Shown: piece by piece, positions 50,958 through 63,821 of the stretch | Layout: each line of letters opens with the position of its first letter | How positions within the stretch are numbered: the stretch's first letter is position 1 | NCBI RefSeq assembly: GCF_000165425.1 | Contig: NW_001799233.1 | Coordinates: 127,256-191,255 of the forward strand | Direction: 5' to 3' | Length of the DNA: 64,000 nucleotides | Source of the DNA: Paramecium tetraurelia | Lineage: Eukaryota; Ciliophora; Oligohymenophorea; Peniculida; Parameciidae | The notes under the pieces: generated by a model | The model's input: only the letters and a program-made list of their open reading frames with translations | What the model was told of the DNA's origin: nothing | Database searches by the model: none | Program-made: the position numbers and the translations under genes

Positions 50958-52669
50958 TCAGATTTTATTCATAATAATTTGAATAAATTCTTCTTCCGAT
51001 ATTTTACCATCTTTATCTTCATCGCACTCCTCCAAAAACTCATTCCATAATATATCATCCACTCCTTCCATAACCTATTGAAATTCATCCTTGGAAATGA
51101 AATTGTTTCCATCCTAACATTAAAGTATATTAATACCATGTCAAGAATCTTAAAGGCTTGTTTTATCTTTTCTTCAGTTAACATCCTTTGTTGTTACAGA
51201 CAGACAATGATGAACTCTGTGTAGTCAATTTTACCAGATAAATTGGTGTCTATCTGTTTAATAACCTTATCCATTTGTTCCTCCAATGACTCTACAAAGT
51301 AATCTTTATTCAAGAGTTTCTCTTAAAATGCCATAACAAGTTCTTCTTTAGAAACAGTTCCATCTCCATTTTAATCTAGTTCTTTAAACTTCTTTTGAAT
51401 ATCTTCTACCTCATTTTATTGTATCATCTAACATGCCATGAATGTAAGCAACGATTATTTTAATTTACTTTTGGCACTGAATTATGAAAGGTTCTTTAAA
51501 AACTGTTGATCAACTAAATTTGTTTAGTTGTGCTCTTGCATCCATGGATCGTTTAATGCATCTTAGGCACTGATTCTTTCGTCTACATTTTTACTAAGCA
51601 TTTTTAAAATCAATTGCTTTGCAGGTTCACTAACTCTAGACCATTCTGCAGCTAGAAATTGTGAGAATAAAAAGATACTATGAAATGAAACTTGAGCTCT
51701 GACTATTTTTTGGTAAATGTCTAGTTCTTTTTTTCCATAGAATGGAGGATATCCTGCTAATAGAATAAATAGGATCACTCCACATGACCACACATCACAT
51801 TTCTCATTATATTATTTTAGGAGAACTTCAGGTGCAATATAATAAGGCTATGCTTAAATTTTGTATTAATACAGTTCCTAATCTTTTGGTCATTTTTTTA
51901 TTTGATTCGAATCTTCTTGAAGTGCCAAAATCAATAATTTTGAGTTGTGCATCTTCATCTTTGGATGTAAATACAATATTCTCAGGTTTCAAATCCCTAT
52001 GAACAATCTTTTTGGTGTGACAATAAGCAACACCACTCAGAATCTATCTCATTATATGAGCTGCATCCTTTTCACTGAAGGTTTTAGCCCTCTAGATTCT
52101 ATCGAAAAGCTCCCCTCCTTAAAGATACCTAATTCATCATAACCATTAATACTCAGTCACAAGATAATAATACTTTTCATCCTAAAACAACTCACACAAC
52201 TTAACTATATTCGGATGATCAAGATCTTTTAAAATATTCATTTCTTAAAATAATTTTTATTCTTCCTCTTCAAATAAACTATCTTTCCTTATTGCTTTCA
52301 TGGCTCTGATCATTCCTAATTCTAGCATTGAATCAATTACCTGTTCTTTTGTTGGTTACTGTCGATACTTGACCATAGGCCCCTCAAATATAAAATAAAC
52401 AATACCCTCTCCTAAAGCCTTCCCAAGCGAATAAACACTATAAATATCTTAGCGTTTCATGGGTATGAATAGATCCGGACTGACTTTCAGCAATGTTATT
52501 TTTTCTGGAAAAGCACAAATTTGAAAATAAATTACTTGCAGCTTGACACGAATATTTCTTATCCGTTGAGTTGAAATCTATGGGTCTGGTCTCAATTTGA
52601 GTTTCATTACCTTATTACAACAATTAAGATACTATAAGTAACTTCCTAAGCACAACAATAGCTTCCCAT
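50958..52669 (-). CDS. Calcium-dependent protein kinase (CDPK), 503 aa
   Basis: Eight introns (52611-52632, 52505-52535, 52383-52405, 52316-52340, 52129-52152, 51848-51872, 51652-51678 and 51114-51136) leave 504 codons. The N-terminus MGSYCC has the Gly2 and Cys residues for myristoylation and palmitoylation. Kinase motifs: [61 protein letters not shown]. After an autoinhibitory-type linker come four EF hands ([48 protein letters not shown]). CDPKs turn Ca2+ signals into phosphorylation at membranes. The intron at 52383-52405 ends in GAG and the one at 52505-52535 in CAG; the Gly-loop conservation fixes the former. Confidence 0.9.
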
Positions 52670-53796
52670 TTTTAATAAAAAATAGGTAAAGATGTAAATT
52701 AAAAAAAAAATTGAATATATATGTTTATTTTGGATGTCTACTAATAAGTAAGAAAGAGGACATCCATTAACAAGAATAATATTAATCTTGTATTCAAAAT
52801 TTCTGATGCTTTGATTTAAAACAAACAAATTTGGAAATCACAACAACTTGCTAGCAGTTATTATGAAAAATAATAAGATTGAGAAGAATTAAAAATGAAA
52901 TTACATTTAAAAATCAGAAACTTATATAGAATCACTTATTGATGACCATTTAGAGATTTGATATTTCTCCTATTAATATTTTCAATTTATATAATATCTT
53001 TAATTCTTTATTCGTTCATATCTAATAAAATGGAAAAATATTTCGTTATTTTAGTAATAAATAGAATGCATTTCTCATTTTGTAATTAAGTTATAAATGA
53101 AACAGAATGACATTGTCGTTATTGTTCAATTCAATAATATCATTTATTTAATTATAGTATAACATGGAATTTTAGGGAAATCATTGTAACTTCAATATTA
53201 CAGATTTCTAATAGACTTTTGATATTAAGAAAAGTAAATAATACTCTAAATTTAGATTGGGAATAAGTTTTCTAAATTAACTCATTATGGAATTTATAAT
53301 CAGTTATTTATAGAATTGTTGAATTATTATAATTGCCAACTTTATCATCTAAATAAGCAATAAACTAGATAAATTTCTATCTCAGTCTTACACAATCATT
53401 AATTATCTAGTTTAATTATAAAGATATATGAAATTATTTGCAATAATATAGATGAGCTTGAAGATGGAGCAATTAATCAATATAGTGTTGTAATATGGTT
53501 TATATTTGGTGAAACTATTTATATGGTAATAGATTTTGAAGTAAATTAAAAAGAATTAAGGATTTTTTAAATTCCGTCACATTTCTGATAAGAGAATTCA
53601 AATGTGTCTTTATAATATCTTGGATACCGAAAGAGTAGCGAATTTTATTCTAGAAATCAGATTTACGTCTATATAAGGTATTGATAATATCAGAAATTTT
53701 GGATTTAATAGAAGATATTTATAATCTATTATTAAGTAAATACAAAAGTGAATTAATTTAAAATTTATTTAAATCTTCAAATTAGTTTATTTGATA
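52670..53796. other. Long AT-rich interval without a supported gene
   Basis: About 1.1 kb, the longest gap in this half of the window. Some plus-strand frames of about 100 codons are open around 53.3-53.8 kb, but with a single stop codon in AT-rich DNA this is expected by chance. No RNA gene or repeat seen. Confidence 0.4.
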
Positions 53797-54629
53797 TCAT
53801 AATAATTCTCTTTATAACTCAAAATTCCTTCTTTGAGTGAATTTGATAGATATCGTACGGAGATTTAAATTAAAACTTTTCTTTTCATCATTGATAAAAC
53901 TTGTTTATATGTCATATGTAGGTTGAGTTTGAATGATTTAATCGTCTATTTTGAGATTTCCATGAGAAGAAGTTCCTATATTGCTCGTATTCTGTTATAT
54001 TTATGGATATTATTAACAATTAATTTTAAATTGATTTCCAGATTAATTTAAATCACTTTCCATAATTTATTTTTTCATTGCAAAAGTTTGGGCATATTAA
54101 TTAATCTCATCAAAATTGGGAAGGAAGGACTAATACATCTCTTTTATTTTTGGTTCTACATTTTTTAAATTACTTGCATCTAATTTGAAATAGAATAAAA
54201 AAAATTAATTGAATTCTTCTGATTGCTTCAAGTTCAACATCTAAGAGGCATATATAATACTTTCTATATAAGTCATTAATCCTTAGACGCTGTCAGTTTC
54301 GCCTTGACATGCAATAATTTTATAGGCTTAATCTTTTAATACTTAACAATAGGCAATAATGAAATTAACAGTATCAAGATACTTCTTTTGTTAACACAAT
54401 TTAGAAAATAGGAGAAACTCTTAATCTTTATTCCTGTTGTCATACTTCATTAACTACTACAATTGGTCCTCAAATTAACTAGTTTTAGATAGATCTTCAT
54501 TCTTTCTTAGCATTGCGTATTATTTGAGCTATGATAGGGAATGACAGTTACTTTTTCAATTTTGATCTTGATTTCTGATTCTGTTATTCTTTTTTACTGT
54601 ATTATAACCTTTGGTTAGTGACATCCCAT
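53797..54629 (-). CDS. IST1-like (ESCRT-III associated) protein candidate, 269 aa
   Basis: One 23-nt intron at 54529-54551; 270 codons. The N-terminus starts MGCHQPKV, a possible myristoylation site. Residues 20-200 are all helical. The stretch KKYLDTVNFIIAYCQVLKDQA, then LMTYIESIIYASQML and LFYFKLDAS, resembles the helices of the IST1/CHMP fold, where one long helix carries AME-ILELYC-type residues. IST1 recruits VPS4 in membrane scission. The resemblance is structural-pattern level only. The last 70 residues are Gln-rich and disordered, with no MIM motif I can be sure of. Confidence 0.42.
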
Positions 54630-54828
54630 GGAAACAATTAAATTTAATTAAAATACAAATTTTTACAATTATCCTTTGATTATTTTTAATTAAAACAGTA
54701 TATTTGCCACAATATTAAAATGTATAATAGTATATTAGTTTTAGGAAGTTCTTGAGTGACAAAGAAAAGTAAATATTGCTTTAATATGTAGCGGAAAAAA
54801 GAAGACAAAGAAAAATCAGAACTAAAAG

Positions 54829-56242
54829 ATGGAGTAGGAGGGGAATCGCGAGGAAATTATTTATCATGTATTTATTTGATTTTTACATTAGAATCTATAT
54901 TTCCCATATAACAAAGTGCATTGTGACAACTGTGAAAAAGATATAACAAAATAAGCGCGAATTCTATGCAACGACTGTCCAAATGCGATAGATATTTGCA
55001 TGAATTGCTTTTTAAACCTCCAAGAATTTGGTATGATAATTAGTAATGTTTCAGAATCTCACGTAATCAGCCATTCTTACTCTATAATAAACAAATTGAA
55101 TTTTCCCATATTTGTAGAGGATTGGACAGCTGAAGAAGAATTATTATTGTTGGAAGGATTGGAGAAGAAGGGATTTGGTAATTGGCAAGACATAGCTGAA
55201 ATGCTTGGCGGAGAAAAAGCACAGGAAGAAATAGCACAACATTATGATGATATTATTTTGAGTGGGGAATTTAGAAAGGTTTGTTTTTATAAAATTTATA
55301 TATTTTCAGATGCCACTATTATCCAAAAGAAACCAAGATACTCTTGAGTTAATTAAACCAAAAAGAGCACAAACAGCTCCAAAAAGAATAAAGGAAGAAC
55401 AGAATATAACCAAAACTGGTCGTTTAACACCCAACATGTCTTCTTAGAGTGGTTAGGAAATAGTAGGATTTATGCCCAAAAGAGGAGACTTTGACATCGA
55501 ATTCGATAATGATGCAGAACTATTGTTGGCAGAAATGGAATTCAATGATGATGACAAGCCATTTGAAATCGATATGAAATTAAAAGTTCTTGATATTTAC
55601 AATATAAGATTGGATGAGAGAATCAAAAGAAAGAAGTTCGTTATTGAAAGAGACTTGCTCAATTTAAAGAAACAGAATATCTAAGATAAATCTAGATCAA
55701 AAGAGGAGAAGGAATTACATAACTTAATGAAACCATTTGCAAGATTCAATAAACCAGAAGATCACGAAAGATTAGTGTAGAATCTAATCAAAGAAAAGCA
55801 ACTTAGAGCTAAGATCGAGGAGTTGAGATACTATAGGAAATTAGGCATGAAGACTTTTGAAGAGGTTGAGGAGTATCTGGCTGAAAAGAGGAAGAGAGAT
55901 GAACAGTATCAAAGGAGATAAAAACAAAATGATTCATTTGTTTATGACTCATAAAAATAAAGGTTTATGCAAAGAAGAACCAGGTTCATTCCTTTGATGG
56001 AGGGAAGGGATAAACATAAATCAGGTCCATCTTTTTGTGAAGAGGAATACTAATTGTGTCAAAAATTAGGACTAACCGAATAAGAATATTTGATACTCAA
56101 AGAGGTACTTGTGAGGGAATCAGTCAAAAATGGAATCATCAAGAAAGATTAGGCACTACAAAACTTCAAGTTAGACAAAGAACGTGTCACAGGAGTTTTT
56201 GATTACTTGGTTGTTAAGGGTTTAATACATGAGAAAGAATGA
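54829..56242 (+). CDS. ADA2: Transcriptional adaptor ADA2 (SAGA complex), 444 aa
   Basis: Introns 54868-54891 (24 nt), 55031-55054 (24, CAG) and 55279-55309 (31, CAG) leave 445 codons. ZZ zinc finger ([11 protein letters not shown] ... [14 protein letters not shown]), then a SANT domain ([30 protein letters not shown]). The ADA2-specific middle is [20 protein letters not shown]. The end is a SWIRM domain ([17 protein letters not shown] ... [10 protein letters not shown]). ADA2 bridges the GCN5 acetyltransferase and nucleosomes. An upstream ATG at 54787 is open but out of phase with the ZZ exon, so the start at 54829 was chosen. Confidence 0.92.
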
Positions 56243-56331
56243 ATTATAAATTAATCAATAATATTATTATCAAAAAAAGTTGTGGATTAAAAACTTAGGT
56301 TTTTTACATTTATAATTATTATATACAATTT

Positions 56332-59119
56332 ATGCATAGTCTTAATAGCGTGCATCTAGACAATCTTAATACAGTTGGCTAATAAGATACATCCATGTGC
56401 AAGAACATTCCTGTAAATAATGAATGTGACTCATCATCAATTGTATTACTCAAGAAAATAGAAGCCCCCAGTCCTGATATCCCTGGCTTCAATTAACCTG
56501 TTTTCAAACCCTTTCAAAAATTAATCATCTATTATCATATCGGGTTCTTTGTTCGAAAACTATTGAAGTACATTAAACCAGATCAATCATTTAAACCCAA
56601 ACATTACTATCTCATCAATGATAAAAGCTCTGGCAACATCAAAGATTTTATCAGTTATGCTGGCAAATCCAAATCAACAGTTATGCAATATCCAAGTCTA
56701 GATGAAGTTGACTTCTTCGTAAGGTTACGATATCGATACAGATAAGGTCTGGAAAATTTTTAATAAAAAATGTTGTACTTATTTGAATAGATCCCCTTGA
56801 TAGATCCATCAAATAAAATCAAAATCATTTGGGATCTACTCCTTAATGTATTCAGAATTTACCTTATGTATATTATACCCATCATCATTACATTCGAATA
56901 GCTGATTGAAGACTACGATTACATCATTATCGTGTCATAGATAGTGTTTGCAATTGATTTACTATTACGAAATATCACTATTTATTATGATTAGGGCCTG
57001 CCTGTTGTGGATCGTTATTAGATAGTAAAGAATTAATACCATATTACTAACTTAATCGAATTGATGGAAATTTGTTTGCTCTTTACAATGGCCTATTTCA
57101 AATTCCATTTTAACAACCAATTCATATTATTTGGAGGTTGGCCTAAATTATGGATGCTCTTATATTTTATTTAGTTAAAAAATCTATTAAATTTTATAGG
57201 CTCATGGCAGCAATCCTTCTTAATGGGCCAATTGGTGTCATCATTAATAGAGTTATTTAAATTAATAGGCTTATTACTTATCATATAACATTTTTTTAGT
57301 TGTATATGGTTGATAATTGGAAAATATCATCTTATTTTGGGAAATTCTAATTGGATTACCTTTTTCAACTTGGAACATGTTTCGTGGACAGATTTATATA
57401 TAGAATCTATGTATTACACTAGTGTAACTATGTATACGGTGGGATATGGTGATATACATCCAATAAGTAATCATTTAAAATGTAATTTAGATATCTCTGA
57501 AAAGATGTTTGCCTTTTTATTTGTCTTCGTGTGTACATTCCAACTGTCCTTTAGTTTGAATACTATTGGTGAAATTTTAACTAGGATGAAAAACAATAAT
57601 GATATCATTAATAAAAAACTGATCTTCATCAATCAGTACATGCATAACAAAAAAATAAGTCATCAATTGTAGTTTTAAGTGAGGGAGTATCTAAACTATT
57701 ATTGGTATCAAGAATAAACATAATAAACGAAGGAACAGACAGAAATTCTAAGTTAGTTATCTGATGATCTGAGAAAATAAATAGCAGTTGAATCAAATAG
57801 TATAGTACTTAAGAATTGTGATTTTTTTTACAAGAATTTTTCAACTGATTTCTTGAATGAACTACTGAAACATCTTCAGTTTCAAGCTTTTTAACCCTCA
57901 TCGACAATTAATATCTTTAATGATGACGATCATTTCATACATATCATTGAATCTGGATAGGTCGATATTTATGATAAAGCTTATGATAAAAAGGTATTAA
58001 TCGGTTGTTTTAAATCAAATGAGCATTTTGGATTGAATGAATTCTTGAATAATTAAAAAAACAGCAAATACGAATACAAGAGTTCTGGATTTGTCAGCAC
58101 TTTAGTAATACCTAGGTCTAAGTTCCACTCAATATTATTAAAATACCAAGCTGATTTTGAAGTGTTTTGGAATCTTAAAATCAATAATTATACAGAATTG
58201 AAATGTGCTGTTTGCGAATCAAAGAGACATCCTCCTGATCTATGTAAACAAGTGCATTATATTACCGATAGAGAGAAGGTCATTAAATAATTCAATTTCT
58301 ATTAGAATTAGGAGAGATCTAAATTTAGAAGAAACTCAATCAGGATTAAGCAATTGTATCATGCTTAGACTGATTAAGAGATTATCAAGGAAGCTGCTTA
58401 AATGGTCAAAGTGAAAAATGACAGTATGTTTTTCTAGAAATATCATATTAATGAGGAGGAAACAACCCAATATGAAAGTTAAGGTAATCTTATCTATTGA
58501 ATTAGAAAATATAAACAAAAAATATATGGATTCGGTGGGAATATTAATTAAGGATCTTGAAAGCCGATCTTATCTCGATTTCTGTCAAAAGTCTCATAAG
58601 TCTAAGTCTGAGAAAGAAATTTTGGAGTTAAAAATACACTTTTCATTGGAACTGCAAACTTTAAAGTCTTTGAAGGATAAACTGCATCATAAGGATTTAT
58701 ATACAGAGAAGGACATTTAATAGATAGAGTATTTGATTAAGATTTTAGAACTTAAGCTAAATTTGGAAGACAAAATTGAACTTGATTAATAATAGGAATA
58801 TCAGACTTTTAATTAAAAAGCAAATATAAACATAGTCTTAAAGAAATTAATTCATCCTGTGAAATACATAGTAACCTAGACCTCGAAGAGCTTGGATTAG
58901 TTCTAATTAATTAGTGGGAATGGTTGGATGAAATACATGTTGTATCCTTTTGATTTCATAAATCAATACAGATTGAATATTAATAGGTTAGGCTTACCCA
59001 GAAAATCGATGGTGGTACGATAACAAGAACGTCGACTAACTTCAGTCTTATTAATGAGAAAAAAACAATAGACTATAAGATCAATGAAAAGATCAATTTA
59101 GGTATATCCAATAAAATGA
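56332..59119 (+). CDS. K+ channel with cyclic-nucleotide-binding domain, about 913 aa
   Basis: Introns 57467-57490 (24 nt) and 58484-58505 (22 nt) leave 914 codons. Six membrane spans lie between residues about 175 and 420. The selectivity filter TVGYGD is near residue 369. After S6 come a helical linker and a cyclic-nucleotide-binding fold (IHIIESGQVDIYDKA, HFGLNEFL). A CCHC motif C-x2-C-x4-H-x4-C follows at once (58204-58245), then VHYI and a long basic tail. This is the CNG/HCN/KCNH superfamily and it is K+ selective by the filter. The neighbour downstream is a paralogue with the same domain order. Confidence 0.85.
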
Positions 59120-59248
59120 ATATATATATAATCATATAAATACTGTTAAATAATTAAGTTTGTATCCACAAAGTCATATTCAATTAATAAAAAGGAAAAT
59201 ATCTAATTACTTATATTAATTTAAAATAATTTGATTATCATTATTCTT

Positions 59249-62200
59249 ATGAAACCGCAACCCAAAAAATCTGACCATGCGAATTAGAAAGTCAACCAAT
59301 AATAAATTGATGTTGACAATCTTTAAGATAAGTCTGCAATTGAAATATTATCTCATGAGACTTAAATGAAGAAGAGAGAGAAATTGTCTCCAATAATACG
59401 ATCTAATTCAGGACACTAGGAATAACTAATTTAGTAATACAATAATCCTCAATCACTTGTTACTCCAAAATATGAAACGATTACAGAAAGATTGTAAACA
59501 TTTGGACATGTTGATTTACTAAAGTAATCAAAATCATTCAGAAAACTTATAGTTTATTTCCATCAGAAGGATTTTATCAAAATGTTGTTGATTCCATTCA
59601 AATTAACATCCAACTTTACTTTAAAACATTTCAATTTGATAAATGATTTAAGCGCTTCTTATAAATTTTAAGTAGGAAGAAGTCAAGAAACCTAAAAGAG
59701 TTTAATTCATTAATATATTTCACTAATTGATATTAGAATTCAATTAAGATTGAAATTCAGAACAATAAAGACAATATGTAAGTAGTATCTAACTCATATG
59801 CATAATCAGATTCCATTAATCGAACCAATGAGCAATACTAAATTTTTTTGGGATTTAATTTGCTTTGCCATACGAATATATCTAATAATAGTGGTTCCAG
59901 TTATTATTGTTTTTCATGGATAAGATTTTAATGCCAAATAATTAGGACCCTTGGTGCTATTCTCAATTGCATTGATCTTTGACATTTTAATTCGAGCATT
60001 TACAATTACATACGATTAAGGTATACCTGTAAGGGATAGGTACTTACTATTTAAGAAATAATTAAATTTTTCTACTGTCTTAGAATTATTCAGTTTTATA
60101 TATACAATATTAATTACCATCCAAGATGATAAGATAATAGATAAATACATATTGGGAGAAGGATGGGCCAAATTCATATTGTGTTTATTGTACATTTAGG
60201 TAATCAATATATTAAAATTTATTGATGTATCCTAATATTCACTCAAACTAAATAGAATGCAAACCTCGATTGTTGATCTAATCAAATTAGTTGCAATGAT
60301 TTTATTAGTATAACATATATTCAGTTGTGTTTGGATTGTGTTTGGAGTGTATTCACTACAAGGTTAATAGGATTCTTGGCTAAATAAATACGAGAGTGAT
60401 GAATGGTCATATCAATTTTTGTAATCGTTTTATTTCATATGCGTAACAACATTTACAGTTGGATATGGTGATTTAACTCCAAAAAGTAAATATTTAATAT
60501 ATATTAATAGATCCTCCTGAATAGATATTCACTATAATTTACATGTTCTTCTGCATGCTTTTATTCTCGTACACAGTTAATACTATAGGAAGCATCTTAA
60601 CCCAAATAAAGGAGAGCAGCGAAAAAATCAAGTCGAAATTAACTGCAATCAATTAATATATGCATAATAAATCTATAAGTCCGACCTTATAATTTAAGTA
60701 ATTATTAAATTAATGTCATTAGAGTGAGAGAATAACTATACTTTTACTTAAAATAAGAAATCATTTAATAAGTAAATGAGCAATCTGAGATAATCTAATT
60801 GCTTCCTGAAGATCTACAACACAGTCTTAGAATAGAGGCAGCCAAATCTCTACTTAATAAATGCTCCTTTTTCAGCGATAATTTCTCAAAGGATATTCTC
60901 AATTAGTTGCTTGAAGAAGTGAACTTTCAAATGTACTAGCCAGGAGCAATCATTCACTCAAAGGAAGAGTTTTATATTCATATCATTGAACAGGGATAAG
61001 TCGATGTGATGTACAAGAAGGTATTAAAAATTCACATATCTAATATAGAAAATAATTCAAACTTTAGAGAAGTATGACTATTTTGGCCTGGAGGAGTTTA
61101 TTAGCTAATAGGCAAATCCAAATATTACTTTTAAAAGTACTGCATTCACTAGTGTGCTTTCAATTCCTTATTCTTACTTTCATAAGATTTTGTCTCAAAA
61201 TGATCTTGAAAACTAGAAATTTCACAATCTCTTAACTTAATCTTCTTGTCTAGAGAATTTCTGTTTTATTTGTAAAACTAAATCTCATAAAACCTAATTA
61301 TGTCCTATGGTGCATTATATTCCTAATAAAGAAGTTGTAATCAAAAAGTTTCTATACAAAAAGAAATAAAAAAAGAGAGTAACATAAGAAAGGAAAATAA
61401 GGATGGTGTCAGTAAATTAAATGGATGAAAATGAAGAAAACAAAGTAAAAAAAATTAAGTTTTTGAATGCCAAAACTAATTAAAAGATGGTTGAAGATAC
61501 AGTGATAAAGTTTAAAAATGAAAATTAACCCCATTTGGAATCTTTATTTCCTAATATTGAGCAACCGCTTAGTATAGATAGTCAAAGTGAATCTGAGAAT
61601 GAAAATCCAGACGAATTAAAAGATCAAAGCTTCTCAGATCAGAATCGTAATTCAAGGAGAGGAAGCAAATAAATTCCACATCTATCATCTAAAAATTTAA
61701 TTAAATATGATATACTTTAAAAAATGAGAAAAGAGAGATTTAGTAAAAACTTCTAATAATAATAATCACCTCTTTTAATGGTATCTCAATATGGCTAAAT
61801 GAGTCCAGCCCCATAAATTATATCGAAATACAATCTAAAAAAAATTATTTAGGCGAAGTCTCTAGATGATGAATAATTGCAATTAATAGAGGAAATTAAT
61901 TTCTTCGAAGACATAAGAAATAAAATGAATAATTTATTACTCTTCCCAAATAAGGAGTAAGAATAGATTGAATTTTGCTATAAGAAACTTTCTAATCTTA
62001 AAGAAGAAATTGATGATATGGCTAATTTTGAATAATTGAAAAATTACGAGATCTTTAATAGATAATGGAATGTTGATTTGGTTGTTAAGAAAACTAGTGC
62101 AAAACCAAAAAAGTTTAGAGGGTTAAAAAAACTTAAACGGTACCTTTTATTCCCTTATCTGTTCATTAATAAGTATCTTGATCGAAAAGATCCAAATGAT

Positions 62201-62309
62201 CCAACCAAAACGTAGGAGAAATCCAAAAGAAAAAGTATTAATTATCCCTAATTTTAGGACCTTTCAAACCTAAAGCCAATAAAAAAACTCGTGTAACTCC
62301 TAAATCATG
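59249..62309 (+). CDS. K+ channel with cyclic-nucleotide-binding domain, paralogue, about 986 aa
   Basis: Introns 60486-60510, 60698-60722, 61021-61048 and 62235-62257. The N-terminus is Gln-rich, then come six membrane spans, the filter TVGYGD near residue 403, a linker, a cyclic-nucleotide fold (IHIIEQGQVDVMYKK, YFGLEEFI) and the CCHC motif (61262-61303) followed by VHYIPNKE. The tail is long and basic/acidic, ending in a Lys-rich segment. The filter intron lies just after the GYGD...P loop, as in the upstream paralogue. The stop is uncertain: the A run 62281-62286 has six A, but a seventh would give a short KKTRVTPKS end at TGA 62307-62309. As written, the frame runs on past it. Confidence 0.8.
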
Positions 62310-62475
62310 ACATTTAATGTATATTTATTTATAAAAAGTTAAATCTTTGTTTTACATTTCTTATTACAACTTTTAATGCCTATATTATTTTTCTCCCTTA
62401 TTACTTGTTATGTACTATTTCAGAGGAATGTTATACAACTTAATTATTAATGTTATAATTAAATAATAAATTCAG

Positions 62476-63081
62476 ATGAGATAGTTAAGTAGTCCACTCA
62501 CAACACTTTAAGATAATTTATAGAGTCAGAGCATGCCTAGGATTCATTCTAAATAAGAACAGAGATTTTAACTTCCAACTTTGAAATCGAAAATGAATAA
62601 TCTAATTGAATCTGAAGAATAAAAAGCACCAGTTGGTTAATTTTTTTAAGGTCTAGTTAAAGGAAAGACGATCATGGAATCCAAAAAGAAGATTGAGTTT
62701 CCAAAAACATAATAAAATTTTTATCGTCTTGTTTACAAAGCGTAATATTCATTCAGGCCAACAAAATTGAATCCAAGGTAAGTTAGTATGGATTAACCAG
62801 CAATTTAAAAGAAATTAGGTGGTCCAACCTTTGCTTATAGAACCATCCAAAGTTCTGAAGAATAACTTAGGAAACCGAAATTAGAAGTAATTGCCAGATA
62901 ACAAGTAAATTATCTGAATGACTCTCATTCAATAAATGAAAGCTTAAATACTGAAATTAATTAAATTTTATATGGAAAAGGATAGAAAAAAACAATGTTA
63001 AAGTAGAGATTAAATCAAACCAAAAATAATAACGATACTAGCAATATAATAAAGGAAGAGAGTGAAAATTCATTTATTTGA
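62476..63081 (+). CDS. Hypothetical basic protein, 201 aa
   Basis: Intronless frame of 202 codons, ATG 62476 to TGA 63079-63081. Lys-, Gln- and Ser-rich and mostly disordered, with a central stretch (FYRLVYKAQYSFRPTKLNPR) that may be folded. No signal, membrane span or known domain. It starts about 170 bp after the K+ channel stop. Confidence 0.55.
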
Positions 63082-63327
63082 TTAATAAATTATAATCCTT
63101 ATTTTATTTAAGTCTTCTTCTGAATTTTTGTATAATGCTTAATTTTGATATTTTTTCTTCACTAAAGTGTCCTCTACAAATAATCATTCATAAAAAAAAA
63201 TTAGTTTTTTATTAGAATTAGACATATTAGATATATTGTTACTTTTTATGAATGACATCCATATATTTATATGTAAATAATGCATATATCAAATGCCTAT
63301 ACAGTGCTAAGATTAGCAGAAATTGAC

Positions 63328-63624
63328 TCAATCTGAAGAGTCTGTTAAAATAGTTAACGATTAGGATCTTTTTCTTTTTTCCTAATTGAAATCTAGTAAA
63401 TCTCTGAAACTACAATCTGAAAGTGAGTCACCAATTATCATGTTTACTATTCCCTTGAGGCCTTCATCTTAATATTCTTCCTTTAATTGTCTAACAAATT
63501 CCTCATCGTCCATCAACAATTTCTTTAATTCTGACTTCTAATCTTCTGTGATTTTATTTTCAAAGTGCAAGTTAGAAATCAACTTTAAGACTTCCTTAAA
63601 GAATTCAGCTTATTCATCTGCCAT
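63328..63624 (-). CDS. Hypothetical small acidic protein, 98 aa
   Basis: Intronless frame of 99 codons, ATG 63622-63624 to TGA 63328-63330. Begins MADEQAEFFKEVLKLI; helical, rich in Glu/Asp/Lys/Leu, with a middle IVNMIIGDSLSDCS and a Ser/Asp-rich end. It looks like a short helical bundle. Convergent with the preceding plus-strand gene. Family unknown. Confidence 0.5.
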
Positions 63625-63821
63625 AATATTAATTTAATAATATAAATATTTGATCTCCACACTTATTCATTTAAATTAAAGAAAGAAGAATTATAATTAT
63701 TTATATAAAAACATGCAAATTAGACATTAGAAATGCGTTGATAATGAAGTGACAAATTAAATTTCAAATAAAATTTATTTCCTAATGGATATTAAATATA
63801 ATATTAATTGAATATAAAAGA

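Noticed and set aside
52129-52152. A 15-nt intron in the CDPK gene
   Set aside because: A standard 24-nt GTA...TAG intron gives the conserved [14 protein letters not shown] joint exactly, so the ultra-short option is not needed.
53420-53760. Plus-strand frames of about 100 codons
   Set aside because: With one stop codon and about 75% AT, frames this long occur by chance; no motif, splice logic or homology supports them.
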